Below are positions 1 to 11,712 of a DNA stretch of 64,000 nucleotides, piece by piece (positions within the stretch are counted from its first letter, which is position 1; every line of letters starts with the position of its first letter). Made by a program: the position numbers and the translations under genes. Source of the DNA: Climacium dendroides (taxonomy: Eukaryota; Streptophyta; Bryopsida; Hypnales; Climaciaceae). The notes beneath the pieces are model-generated. The model did no database searches and was not told the DNA's origin. It saw only the letters and a list, made by a program, of their open reading frames with translations. Where the stretch lies: assembly GCA_950106755.1 (NCBI GenBank), contig CATNNA010000005.1, forward strand, positions 310,001 to 374,000, given 5' to 3'.

Positions 1-12
1 GAATTTGGAGGC

Positions 13-199
13 AATGCGTGACAAATTCAACAAAATAGTATTTGGCTTGCCTTGTACTTTGAGGGCCACCATCATTTCAATCCCCTTACACAATGCCCGT
101 ATGAAAATGAAAGCATGAAAACGTGAGAAATGCAAATGTTGTAAGATACCATTTTGAAATTATTTGTAACAACTTATTTTATGGTGTCCATTGGAAAGG
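13..199. repeat. Subunit A of the dimeric unit (about 187 bp, variable half)
   Basis: It runs from the aatgcgtga box at 13-21 to just before the second copy of that box at 200-208. It carries the 17-bp shared box at 46-62 and a purine-rich stretch at 101-120 with ATGAAA at 101, 107 and 115. Nearly all variation between units lies here: 39 variable positions were read by eye across the array. It aligns with subunit B over its length with many mismatches and small offsets (landmark spacing 182-189), so the two halves are ancient relatives, not recent duplicates. Confidence 0.8.
46..62. repeat. 17-bp shared box, copy in subunit A
   Basis: cttgccttgtactttga occurs exactly here and again at 232-248, 186 bases later, in every unit of this type. 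It is the longest exact match found by eye between the two subunits. In many units the A copy is altered by T59A or A62G, while the B copy is nearly untouched (T238C in one unit only). Confidence 0.85.
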
Positions 200-231
200 A
201 ATGCGTGAGAATTTCAAAAAGAAATCGACGA

Positions 232-248
232 CTTGCCTTGTACTTTGA
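232..248. repeat. 17-bp shared box, copy in subunit B
   Basis: This is identical to 46-62. It stays intact in all units except the one starting at 19,765, where T238C is seen at 20,002. Its near-perfect retention against the decaying A copy is part of the A/B asymmetry. Whether a protein binds it is unknown. Confidence 0.85.
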
Positions 249-320
249 CGCCCAAACTTCAAATCTCATGCACATTGCACGTAAAAATAGGAAAGCAAAG
301 CAATGTGGAAGTTGCCAATG
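239..320. repeat. Invariant 82-bp core of the unit
   Basis: No substitution was seen at unit positions 239-320 in any copy, while the rest of the unit holds about 47 variable positions. The stretch begins inside the shared 17-bp box, contains CpGs at 249-250 and 280-281, and ends in the left arm of the hairpin. This was read by eye over about 174 copies, so an isolated change could have been missed. Possible causes are a binding or positioning constraint, preferential gene conversion, or chance in a young array. Confidence 0.7.
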
Positions 321-357
321 CTCCAAGCCTTCCTTTTCATGTTGGAAATTGGTAATT
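310..357. other. Imperfect hairpin / dyad in subunit B
   Basis: Positions 310-319 (agttgccaat) can pair with 348-357 (attggtaatt) in ten pairs, two of them G-T/G-U. Positions 322-326 (tccaa) pair with 342-346 (ttgga). The loop is 15 bases (327-341), with a small internal loop of g320, c321 and a347. The structure recurs every 366 bp. The common variant C321T turns the internal mismatch into a T-A pair. It could fold in single-stranded DNA or in a satellite transcript. There is no U-tract after it, so it is not a bacterial-type terminator. Confidence 0.5.
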
Positions 358-3300
358 CAAGGTCAAGAATTTGGAGGCAATGCGTGACAAATTCAACAAA
401 ATAGTATTTGGCTTGCCTTGTACTTTGAGGGCCACCATCATTTCAATCCCCTTACACAATGCCCGTATGAAAATGAAAGCATGAAAACGTGATAAATGCA
501 AATGTTGTAAGATACCATTTTGAAATTATTTGTAACAACTTATTTTATGGTGTCCATTGGAAAGGAATGCGTGAGAATTTCAAAAAGAAATCGACGACTT
601 GCCTTGTACTTTGACGCCCAAACTTCAAATCTCATGCACATTGCACGTAAAAATAGGAAAGCAAAGCAATGTGGAAGTTGCCAATGCTCCAAGCCTTCCT
701 TTTCATGTTGGAAATTGGTAATTCAAGGTCAAGAATTTGGAGGCAATGCGTGACAAATTCAACAAAATAGTATTTGGCTTGCCTTGTACTTTGAGGGCCA
801 CCATCATTTCAATCCTCATACACAATGCCCGTATGAAAATGAAAACAAGGAAACGTGATAACTGCAAATGTTGCAAGATATCATTTTGAAATTATTTGTA
901 ACAACTTATTTTATGGTGTCCATTGGAAAGGAATGCGTGAGAATTTCAAAAAGAAATCGACGACTTGCCTTGTACTTTGACGCCCAAACTTCAAATCTCA
1001 TGCACATTGCACGTAAAAATAGGAAAGCAAAGCAATGTGGAAGTTGCCAATGCTCCAAGCCTTCCTTTTCATGTTGGAAATTGGTAATTCAAGGTCAAGA
1101 ATTTGGAGGCAATGCGTGACAAATTCAACAAAATAGTATTTGGCTTGCCTTGTACTTTGAGGGCCACCATCATTTCAATCCTCATACACAATGCCCGTAT
1201 GAAAATGAAAGCATGAAAACGTGAGAAATGCAAATGTTGTAAGATACCATTTTGAAATTATTTGTAACAACTTATTTTATGGTGTCCATTGGAAAGGAAT
1301 GTGTGAGAATTTCAAAAAGAAATCGACGACTTGCCTTGTACTTTGACGCCCAAACTTCAAATCTCATGCACATTGCACGTAAAAATAGGAAAGCAAAGCA
1401 ATGTGGAAGTTGCCAATGCTCCAAGCCTTCCTTTTCATGTTGGAAATTGGTAATTCAAGGTCAAGAATTTGGAGGCAATGCGTGACAAATTCAACAAAAT
1501 AGTATTTGGCTTGCCTTGTACTTTGAGGGCCACCATCATTTCAATCCTCATACACAATGCCCGTATGAAAATGAAAGCATGAAAACGTGATAAATGCAAA
1601 TGTTGTAAGATACCATTTTGAAATTATTTGTAACAACTTATTTTATGGTGTCCATTGGAAAGGAATGCGTGAGAATTTCAAAAAGAAATCGACGACTTGC
1701 CTTGTACTTTGACGCCCAAACTTCAAATCTCATGCACATTGCACGTAAAAATAGGAAAGCAAAGCAATGTGGAAGTTGCCAATGCTCCAAGCCTTCCTTT
1801 TCATGTTGGAAATTGGTAATTCAAGGTCAAGAATTTGGAGGCAATGCGTGACAAATTCAACAAAATAGTATTTGGCTTGCCTTGTACTTTGAGGGCCACC
1901 ATCATTTCAATCCCCTTACACAATGCCCGTATGAAAATGAAAGCATGAAAACGTGATAAATGCAAATGTTGTAAGATACCATTTTGAAATTATTTGTAAC
2001 AACTTATTTTATGGTGTCCATTGGAAAGGAATGCGTGAGAATTTCAAAAAGAAATCGACGACTTGCCTTGTACTTTGACGCCCAAACTTCAAATCTCATG
2101 CACATTGCACGTAAAAATAGGAAAGCAAAGCAATGTGGAAGTTGCCAATGCTCCAAGCCTTCCTTTTCATGTTGGAAATTGGTAATTCAAGGTCAAGAAT
2201 TTGGAGGCAATGCGTGACAAATTCAACAAAATAGTATTTGGCTTGCCTTGTACTTTGGGGGCCACCATCATTTCAATCCCCTTACACAATGCCCGTATGA
2301 AAATGAAAGCATGAAAACGTGATAAATGCAAATGTTGTAAGATACCATTTTGAAATTATTTGTAACAACTTATTTTATGGTGTCCATTGGAAAGGAATGC
2401 GTGAGAATTTCAAAAAGAAATCGACGACTTGCCTTGTACTTTGACGCCCAAACTTCAAATCTCATGCACATTGCACGTAAAAATAGGAAAGCAAAGCAAT
2501 GTGGAAGTTGCCAATGCTCCAAGCCTTCCTTTTCATGTTGGAAATTGGTAATTCAAGGTCAAGAATTTGGAGGCAATGCGTGACAAATTCAACAAAATAG
2601 TATTTGGCTTGCCTTGTACTTTGAGGGCCACCATCATTTCAATCCTCATACACAATGCCCGTATGAAAATGAAAACAAGGAAACGTGATAACTGCAAATG
2701 TTGCAAGATATCATTTTGAAATTATTTGTAACAACTTATTTTATGGTGTCCATTGGAAAGGAATGCGTGAGAATTTCAAAAAGAAATCGACGACTTGCCT
2801 TGTACTTTGACGCCCAAACTTCAAATCTCATGCACATTGCACGTAAAAATAGGAAAGCAAAGCAATGTGGAAGTTGCCAATGCTCCAAGCCTTCCTTTTC
2901 ATGTTGGAAATTGGTAATTCAAGGTCAAGAATTTGGAGGCAATGCGTGACAAATTCAACAAAATAGTATTTGGCTTGCCTTGTACTTTGAGGGCCACCAT
3001 CATTTCAATCCCCTTACACAATGCCCGTATGAAAATGAAAGCATGAAAACGTGATAAATGCAAATGTTGTAAGATACCATTTTGAAATTATTTGTAACAA
3101 CTTATTTTATGGTGTCCATTGGAAAGGAATGCGTGAGAATTTCAAAAAGAAATCGACGACTTGCCTTGTACTTTGACGCCCAAACTTCAAATCTCATGCA
3201 CATTGCACGTAAAAATAGGAAAGCAAAGCAATGTGGAAGTTGCCAATGCTCCAAGCCTTCCTTTTCATGTTGGAAATTGGTAATTCAAGGTCAAGAATTT

Positions 3301-6300
3301 GGAGGCAATGCGTGACAAATTCAACAAAATAGTATTTGGCTTGCCTTGTACTTTGAGGGCCACCATCATTTCAATCCTCATACACAATGCCCGTATGAAA
3401 ATGAAAGCATGAAAACGTGATAAATGCAAATGTTGTAAGATACCATTTTGAAATTATTTGTAACAACTTATTTTATGGTGTCCATTGGAAAGGAATGTGT
3501 GAGAATTTCAAAAAGAAATCGACGACTTGCCTTGTACTTTGACGCCCAAACTTCAAATCTCATGCACATTGCACGTAAAAATAGGAAAGCAAAGCAATGT
3601 GGAAGTTGCCAATGCTCCAAGCCTTCCTTTTCATGTTGGAAATTGGTAATTCAAGGTCAAGAATTTGGAGGCAATGCGTGACAAATTCAACAAAATAGTA
3701 TTTGGCTTGCCTTGTACTTTGAGGGCCACCATCATTTCAATCCTCATACACAATGCCCGTATGAAAATGAAAGCATGAAAACGTGATAAATGCAAATGTT
3801 GTAAGATACCATTTTGAAATTATTTGTAACAACTTATTTTATGGTGTCCATTGGAAAGGAATGCGTGAGAATTTCAAAAAGAAATCGACGACTTGCCTTG
3901 TACTTTGACGCCCAAACTTCAAATCTCATGCACATTGCACGTAAAAATAGGAAAGCAAAGCAATGTGGAAGTTGCCAATGCTCCAAGCCTTCCTTTTCAT
4001 GTTGGAAATTGGTAATTCAAGGTCAAGAATTTGGAGGCAATGCGTGACAAATTCAACAAAATAGTATTTGGCTTGCCTTGTACTTTGAGGGCCACCATCA
4101 TTTCAATCCCCTTACACAATGCCCGTATGAAAATGAAAGCATGAAAACGTGATAAATGCAAATGTTGTAAGATACCATTTTGAAATTATTTGTAACAACT
4201 TATTTTATGGTGTCCATTGGAAAGGAATGCGTGAGAATTTCAAAAAGAAATCGACGACTTGCCTTGTACTTTGACGCCCAAACTTCAAATCTCATGCACA
4301 TTGCACGTAAAAATAGGAAAGCAAAGCAATGTGGAAGTTGCCAATGCTCCAAGCCTTCCTTTTCATGTTGGAAATTGGTAATTCAAGGTCAAGAATTTGG
4401 AGGCAATGCGTGACAAATTCAACAAAATAGTATTTGGCTTGCCTTGTACTTTGAGGGCCACCATCATTTCAATCCCCTTACACAATGCCCGTATGAAAAT
4501 GAAAGCATGAAAACGTGATAAATGCAAATGTTGTAAGATACCATTTTGAAATTATTTGTAACAACTTATTTTATGGTGTCCATTGGAAAGGAATGCGTGA
4601 GAATTTCAAAAAGAAATCGACGACTTGCCTTGTACTTTGACGCCCAAACTTCAAATCTCATGCACATTGCACGTAAAAATAGGAAAGCAAAGCAATGTGG
4701 AAGTTGCCAATGCTCCAAGCCTTCCTTTTCATGTTGGAAATTGGTAATTCAAGGTCAAGAATTTGGAGGCAATGCGTGACAAATTCAACAAAATAGTATT
4801 TGGCTTGCCTTGTACTTTGAGGGCCACCATCATTTCAATCCTCATACACAATGCCCGTATGAAAATGAAAGCATGAAAACGTGAGAAATGCAAATGTTGT
4901 AAGATACCATTTTGAAATTATTTGTAACAACTTATTTTATGGTGTCCATTGGAAAGGAATGTGTGAGAATTTCAAAAAGAAATCGACGACTTGCCTTGTA
5001 CTTTGACGCCCAAACTTCAAATCTCATGCACATTGCACGTAAAAATAGGAAAGCAAAGCAATGTGGAAGTTGCCAATGCTCCAAGCCTTCCTTTTCATGT
5101 TGGAAATTGGTAATTCAAGGTCAAGAATTTGGAGGCAATGCGTGACAAATTCAACAAAATAGTATTTGGCTTGCCTTGTACTTTGAGGGCCACCATCATT
5201 TCAATCCCCTTACACAATGCCCGTATGAAAATGAAAGCATGAAAACGTGATAAATGCAAATGTTGTAAGATACCATTTTGAAATTATTTGTAACAACTTA
5301 TTTTATGGTGTCCATTGGAAAGGAATGCGTGAGAATTTCAAAAAGAAATCGACGACTTGCCTTGTACTTTGACGCCCAAACTTCAAATCTCATGCACATT
5401 GCACGTAAAAATAGGAAAGCAAAGCAATGTGGAAGTTGCCAATGCTCCAAGCCTTCCTTTTCATGTTGGAAATTGGTAATTCAAGGTCAAGAATTTGGAG
5501 GCAATGCGTGACAAATTCAACAAAATAGTATTTGGCTTGCCTTGTACTTTGAGGGCCACCATCATTTCAATCCCCTTACACAATGCCCGTATGAAAATGA
5601 AAGCATGAAAACGTGATAAATGCAAATGTTGTAAGATACCTTTTTGAAATTATTTGTAACAACTTATTTTATGGTGTCCATTGGAAAGGAATGCGTGAGA
5701 ATTTCAAAAAGAAATCGACGACTTGCCTTGTACTTTGACGCCCAAACTTCAAATCTCATGCACATTGCACGTAAAAATAGGAAAGCAAAGCAATGTGGAA
5801 GTTGCCAATGCTCCAAGCCTTCCTTTTCATGTTGGAAATTGGTAATTCAAGGTCAAGAATTTGGAGGCAATGCGTGACAAATTCAACAAAATAGTATTTG
5901 GCTTGCCTTGTACTTTGAGGGCCACCATCATTTCAATCCTCATACACAATGCCCGTATGAAAATGAAAGCATGAAAACGTGATAAATGCAAATGTTGTAA
6001 GATACCATTTTGAAATTATTTGTAACAACTTATTTTATGGTGTCCATTGGAAAGGAATGTGTGAGAATTTCAAAAAGAAATCGACGACTTGCCTTGTACT
6101 TTGACGCCCAAACTTCAAATCTCATGCACATTGCACGTAAAAATAGGAAAGCAAAGCAATGTGGAAGTTGCCAATGCTCCAAGCCTTCCTTTTCATGTTG
6201 GAAATTGGTAATTCAAGGTCAAGAATTTGGAGGCAATGCGTGACAAATTCAACAAAATAGTATTTGGCTTGCCTTGTACTTTGAGGGCCACCATCATTTC

Positions 6301-9300
6301 AATCCTCATACACAATGCCCGTATGAAAATGAAAGCATGAAAACGTGATAAATGCAAATGTTGTAAGATACCATTTTGAAATTATTTGTAACAACTTATT
6401 TTATGGTGTCCATTGGAAAGGAATGTGTGAGAATTTCAAAAAGAAATCGACGACTTGCCTTGTACTTTGACGCCCAAACTTCAAATCTCATGCACATTGC
6501 ACGTAAAAATAGGAAAGCAAAGCAATGTGGAAGTTGCCAATGCTCCAAGCCTTCCTTTTCATGTTGGAAATTGGTAATTCAAGGTCAAGAATTTGGAGGC
6601 AATGCGTGACAAATTCAACAAAATAGTATTTGGCTTGCCTTGTACTTTGAGGGCCACCATCATTTCAATCCCCTTACACAATGCCCGTATGAAAATGAAA
6701 GCATGAAAACGTGATAAATGCAAATGTTGTAAGATACCATTTTGAAATTATTTGTAACAACTTATTTTATGGTGTCCATTGGAAAGGAATGCGTGAGAAT
6801 TTCAAAAAGAAATCGACGACTTGCCTTGTACTTTGACGCCCAAACTTCAAATCTCATGCACATTGCACGTAAAAATAGGAAAGCAAAGCAATGTGGAAGT
6901 TGCCAATGCTCCAAGCCTTCCTTTTCATGTTGGAAATTGGTAATTCAAGGTCAAGAATTTGGAGGCAATGCGTGACAAATTCAACAAAATAGTATTTGGC
7001 TTGCCTTGTACTTTGAGGGCCACCATCATTTCAATCCTCATACACAATGCCCGTATGAAAATGAAAGCATGAAAACGTGATAAATGCAAATGTTGTAAGA
7101 TACCATTTTGAAATTATTTGTAACAACTTATTTTATGGTGTCCATTGGAAAGGAATGTGTGAGAATTTCAAAAAGAAATCGACGACTTGCCTTGTACTTT
7201 GACGCCCAAACTTCAAATCTCATGCACATTGCACGTAAAAATAGGAAAGCAAAGCAATGTGGAAGTTGCCAATGCTCCAAGCCTTCCTTTTCATGTTGGA
7301 AATTGGTAATTCAAGGTCAAGAATTTGGAGGCAATGCGTGACAAATTCAACAAAATAGTATTTGGCTTGCCTTGTACTTTGAGGGCCACCATCATTTCAA
7401 TCCTCATACACAATGCCCGTATGAAAATGAAAGCATGAAAACGTGATAAATGCAAATGTTGTAAGATACCATTTTGAAATTATTTGTAACAACTTATTTT
7501 ATGGTGTCCATTGGAAAGGAATGCGTGAGAATTTCAAAAAGAAATCGACGACTTGCCTTGTACTTTGACGCCCAAACTTCAAATCTCATGCACATTGCAC
7601 GTAAAAATAGGAAAGCAAAGCAATGTGGAAGTTGCCAATGCTCCAAGCCTTCCTTTTCATGTTGGAAATTGGTAATTCAAGGTCAAGAATTTGGAGGCAA
7701 TGCGTGACAAATTCAACAAAATAGTATTTGGCTTGCCTTGTACTTTGAGGGCCACCATCATTTCAATCCCCTTACACAATGCCCGTATGAAAATGAAAGC
7801 ATGAAAACGTGATAAATGCAAATGTTGTAAGATACCATTTTGAAATTATTTGTAACAACTTATTTTATGGTGTCCATTGGAAAGGAATGCGTGAGAATTT
7901 CAAAAAGAAATCGACGACTTGCCTTGTACTTTGACGCCCAAACTTCAAATCTCATGCACATTGCACGTAAAAATAGGAAAGCAAAGCAATGTGGAAGTTG
8001 CCAATGCTCCAAGCCTTCCTTTTCATGTTGGAAATTGGTAATTCAAGGTCAAGAATTTGGAGGCAATGCGTGACAAATTCAACAAAATAGTATTTGGCTT
8101 GCCTTGTACTTTGAGGGCCACCATCATTTCAATCCCCTTACACAATGCCCGTATGAAAATGAAAGCATGAAAACGTGATAAATGCAAATGTTGTAAGATA
8201 CCATTTTGAAATTATTTGTAACAACTTATTTTATGGTGTCCATTGGAAAGGAATGCGTGAGAATTTCAAAAAGAAATCGACGACTTGCCTTGTACTTTGA
8301 CGCCCAAACTTCAAATCTCATGCACATTGCACGTAAAAATAGGAAAGCAAAGCAATGTGGAAGTTGCCAATGCTCCAAGCCTTCCTTTTCATGTTGGAAA
8401 TTGGTAATTCAAGGTCAAGAATTTGGAGGCAATGCGTGACAAATTCAACAAAATAGTATTTGGCTTGCCTTGTACTTTGAGGGCCACCATCATTTCAATC
8501 CTCATACACAATGCCCGTATGAAAATGAAAGCATGAAAACGTGATAAATGCAAATGTTGTAAGATACCATTTTGAAATTATTTGTAACAACTTATTTTAT
8601 GGTGTCCATTGGAAAGGAATGTGTGAGAATTTCAAAAAGAAATCGACGACTTGCCTTGTACTTTGACGCCCAAACTTCAAATCTCATGCACATTGCACGT
8701 AAAAATAGGAAAGCAAAGCAATGTGGAAGTTGCCAATGCTCCAAGCCTTCCTTTTCATGTTGGAAATTGGTAATTCAAGGTCAAGAATTTGGAGGCAATG
8801 CGTGACAAATTCAACAAAATAGTATTTGGCTTGCCTTGTACTTTGAGGGCCACCATCATTTCAATCCTCATACACAATGCCCGTATGAAAATGAAAGCAT
8901 GAAAACGTGATAAATGCAAATGTTGTAAGATACCATTTTGAAATTATTTGTAACAACTTATTTTATGGTGTCCATTGGAAAGGAATGTGTGAGAATTTCA
9001 AAAAGAAATCGACGACTTGCCTTGTACTTTGACGCCCAAACTTCAAATCTCATGCACATTGCACGTAAAAATAGGAAAGCAAAGCAATGTGGAAGTTGCC
9101 AATGCTCCAAGCCTTCCTTTTCATGTTGGAAATTGGTAATTCAAGGTCAAGAATTTGGAGGCAATGCGTGACAAATTCAACAAAATAGTATTTGGCTTGC
9201 CTTGTACTTTGAGGGCCACCATCATTTCAATCCTCATACACAATGCCCGTATGAAAATGAAAGCATGAAAACGTGATAAATGCAAATGTTGTAAGATACC

Positions 9301-11712
9301 ATTTTGAAATTATTTGTAACAACTTATTTTATGGTGTCCATTGGAAAGGAATGTGTGAGAATTTCAAAAAGAAATCGACGACTTGCCTTGTACTTTGACG
9401 CCCAAACTTCAAATCTCATGCACATTGCACGTAAAAATAGGAAAGCAAAGCAATGTGGAAGTTGCCAATGTTCCAAGCCTTCCTTTTCATGTTGGAAATT
9501 GGTAATTCAAGGTCAAGAATTTGGAGGCAATGCGTGACAAATTCAACAAAATAGTATTTGGCTTGCCTTGTACTTTGGGGGCCACCATCATTTCAATCCT
9601 CATACACAATGCCCGTATGAAAATGAAAGCATGAAAACGCGATAAATGCAAATGTTGTAAGATACCATTTTGAAATTATTTGTAACAACTTATTTTATGG
9701 TGTCCATTGGAAAGGAATGCGTGAGAATTTCAAAAAGAAATCGACGACTTGCCTTGTACTTTGACGCCCAAACTTCAAATCTCATGCACATTGCACGTAA
9801 AAATAGGAAAGCAAAGCAATGTGGAAGTTGCCAATGCTCCAAGCCTTCCTTTTCATGTTGGAAATTGGTAATTCAAGGTCAAGAATTTGGAGGCAATGCG
9901 TGACAAATTCAACAAAATAGTATTTGGCTTGCCTTGTACTTTGAGGGCCACCATCATTTCAATCCCCTTACACAATGCCCGTATGAAAATGAAAGCATGA
10001 AAACGTGATAAATGCAAATGTTGTAAGATACCATTTTGAAATTATTTGTAACAACTTATTTTATGGTGTCCATTGGAAAGGAATGCGTGAGAATTTCAAA
10101 AAGAAATCGACGACTTGCCTTGTACTTTGACGCCCAAACTTCAAATCTCATGCACATTGCACGTAAAAATAGGAAAGCAAAGCAATGTGGAAGTTGCCAA
10201 TGCTCCAAGCCTTCCTTTTCATGTTGGAAATTGGTAATTCAAGGTCAAGAATTTGGAGGCAATGCGTGACAAATTCAACAAAATAGTATTTGGCTTGCCT
10301 TGTACTTTGAGGGCCACCATCATTTCAATCCCCTTACACAATGCCCGTATGAAAATGAAAGCATGAAAACGTGATAAATGCAAATGTTGTAAGATACCAT
10401 TTTGAAATTATTTGTAACAACTTATTTTATGGTGTCCATTGGAAAGGAATGCGTGAGAATTTCAAAAAGAAATCGACGACTTGCCTTGTACTTTGACGCC
10501 CAAACTTCAAATCTCATGCACATTGCACGTAAAAATAGGAAAGCAAAGCAATGTGGAAGTTGCCAATGCTCCAAGCCTTCCTTTTCATGTTGGAAATTGG
10601 TAATTCAAGGTCAAGAATTTGGAGGCAATGCGTGACAAATTCAACAAAATAGTATTTGGCTTGCCTTGTACTTTGAGGGCCACCATCATTTCAATCCCCT
10701 TACACAATGCCCGTATGAAAATGAAAGCATGAAAACGTGATAAATGCAAATGTTGTAAGATACCATTTTGAAATTATTTGTAACAACTTATTTTATGGTG
10801 TCCATTGGAAAGGAATGCGTGAGAATTTCAAAAAGAAATCGACGACTTGCCTTGTACTTTGACGCCCAAACTTCAAATCTCATGCACATTGCACGTAAAA
10901 ATAGGAAAGCAAAGCAATGTGGAAGTTGCCAATGCTCCAAGCCTTCCTTTTCATGTTGGAAATTGGTAATTCAAGGTCAAGAATTTGGAGGCAATGCGTG
11001 ACAAATTCAACAAAATAGTATTTGGCTTGCCTTGTACTTTGAGGGCCACCATCATTTCAATCCCCTTACACAATGCCCGTATGAAAATGAAAGCATGAAA
11101 ACGTGATAAATGCAAATGTTGTAAGATACCATTTTGAAATTATTTGTAACAACTTATTTTATGGTGTCCATTGGAAAGGAATGCGTGAGAATTTCAAAAA
11201 GAAATCGACGACTTGCCTTGTACTTTGACGCCCAAACTTCAAATCTCATGCACATTGCACGTAAAAATAGGAAAGCAAAGCAATGTGGAAGTTGCCAATG
11301 CTCCAAGCCTTCCTTTTCATGTTGGAAATTGGTAATTCAAGGTCAAGAATTTGGAGGCAATGCGTGACAAATTCAACAAAATAGTATTTGGCTTGCCTTG
11401 TACTTTGAGGGCCACCATCATTTCAATCCCCTTACACAATGCCCGTATGAAAATGAAAGCATGAAAACGTGATAAATGCAAATGTTGTAAGATACCATTT
11501 TGAAATTATTTGTAACAACTTATTTTATGGTGTCCATTGGAAAGGAATGTGTGAGAATTTCAAAAAGAAATCGACGACTTGCCTTGTACTTTGACGCCCA
11601 AACTTCAAATCTCATGCACATTGCACGTAAAAATAGGAAAGCAAAGCAATGTGGAAGTTGCCAATGTTCCAAGCCTTCCTTTTCATGTTGGAAATTGGTA
11701 ATTCAAGGTCAA

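Larger units (their letters stand above)
1..366. repeat. Representative 366-bp satellite unit (unit 1)
   Basis: This is the first complete unit and the reference for unit positions. It has C17, A37, T59, A62, C84, T86, G113, T116, A118, G127, A130, T142, C204 and C321. Hand count gives 138 G+C of 366 bases, about 38%. G127 is unusual and was seen only in units 1, 4 and 14; most others have T127. The choice of start is arbitrary, because the true ends of a tandem unit cannot be defined from inside the array. Confidence 0.95.
200..378. repeat. Subunit B of the dimeric unit (about 179 bp, conserved half)
   Basis: It runs from the aatgcgtga box at 200-208 to the next copy at 379. It repeats the order of subunit A: aatgcgtga, the 17-bp box (232-248), an ACA(A/T)TGC(C/A)CGT-like element ending near 282 (the A counterpart ends at 100) and a GAAATT near 345 (A counterpart at 156). 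Only eight variable positions were seen over all units: 204, 209, 216, 227, 238, 321, 353 and 360. Only 204 and 321 are common. Confidence 0.8.
1..11712. repeat. Left zone: units 1-32, oldest-looking unit types
   Basis: Most units have A62, G113/T116/A118, T142 and either C84+T86 or T84+A86 at the 81-90 segment. The two segment types alternate in runs of one to three. Units 3 (733) and 8 (2,563) instead carry the G113A/T116A/A118G cluster. C204T appears in units 4, 10, 14, 17, 18, 20, 24, 25 and 26. Units 9-14 match units 19-24 in this pattern at an offset of ten units (3,660 bp), except for G127 in unit 14. There is no gene in this stretch. Confidence 0.75.

Noticed and set aside
183..202. 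CENP-B-box-like element around ttggaaa (unit positions 191-197)
   Set aside because: The central ttggaaa matches the mammalian box, but the flanking essential TTCG and CGGG bases are absent, so it does not meet the core motif.
310..357. Rho-independent terminator
   Set aside because: The stem is A+T-rich with G-T pairs and no T-run follows it. The setting is eukaryotic satellite DNA.
154..387. Repeated 77-85 codon open frames, one per unit, as protein genes
   Set aside because: They start at TTG or at variable upstream codons, have no promoter or ribosome context, match no family I know, and recur only because the satellite repeats. Silent sites are as constant as replacement sites.
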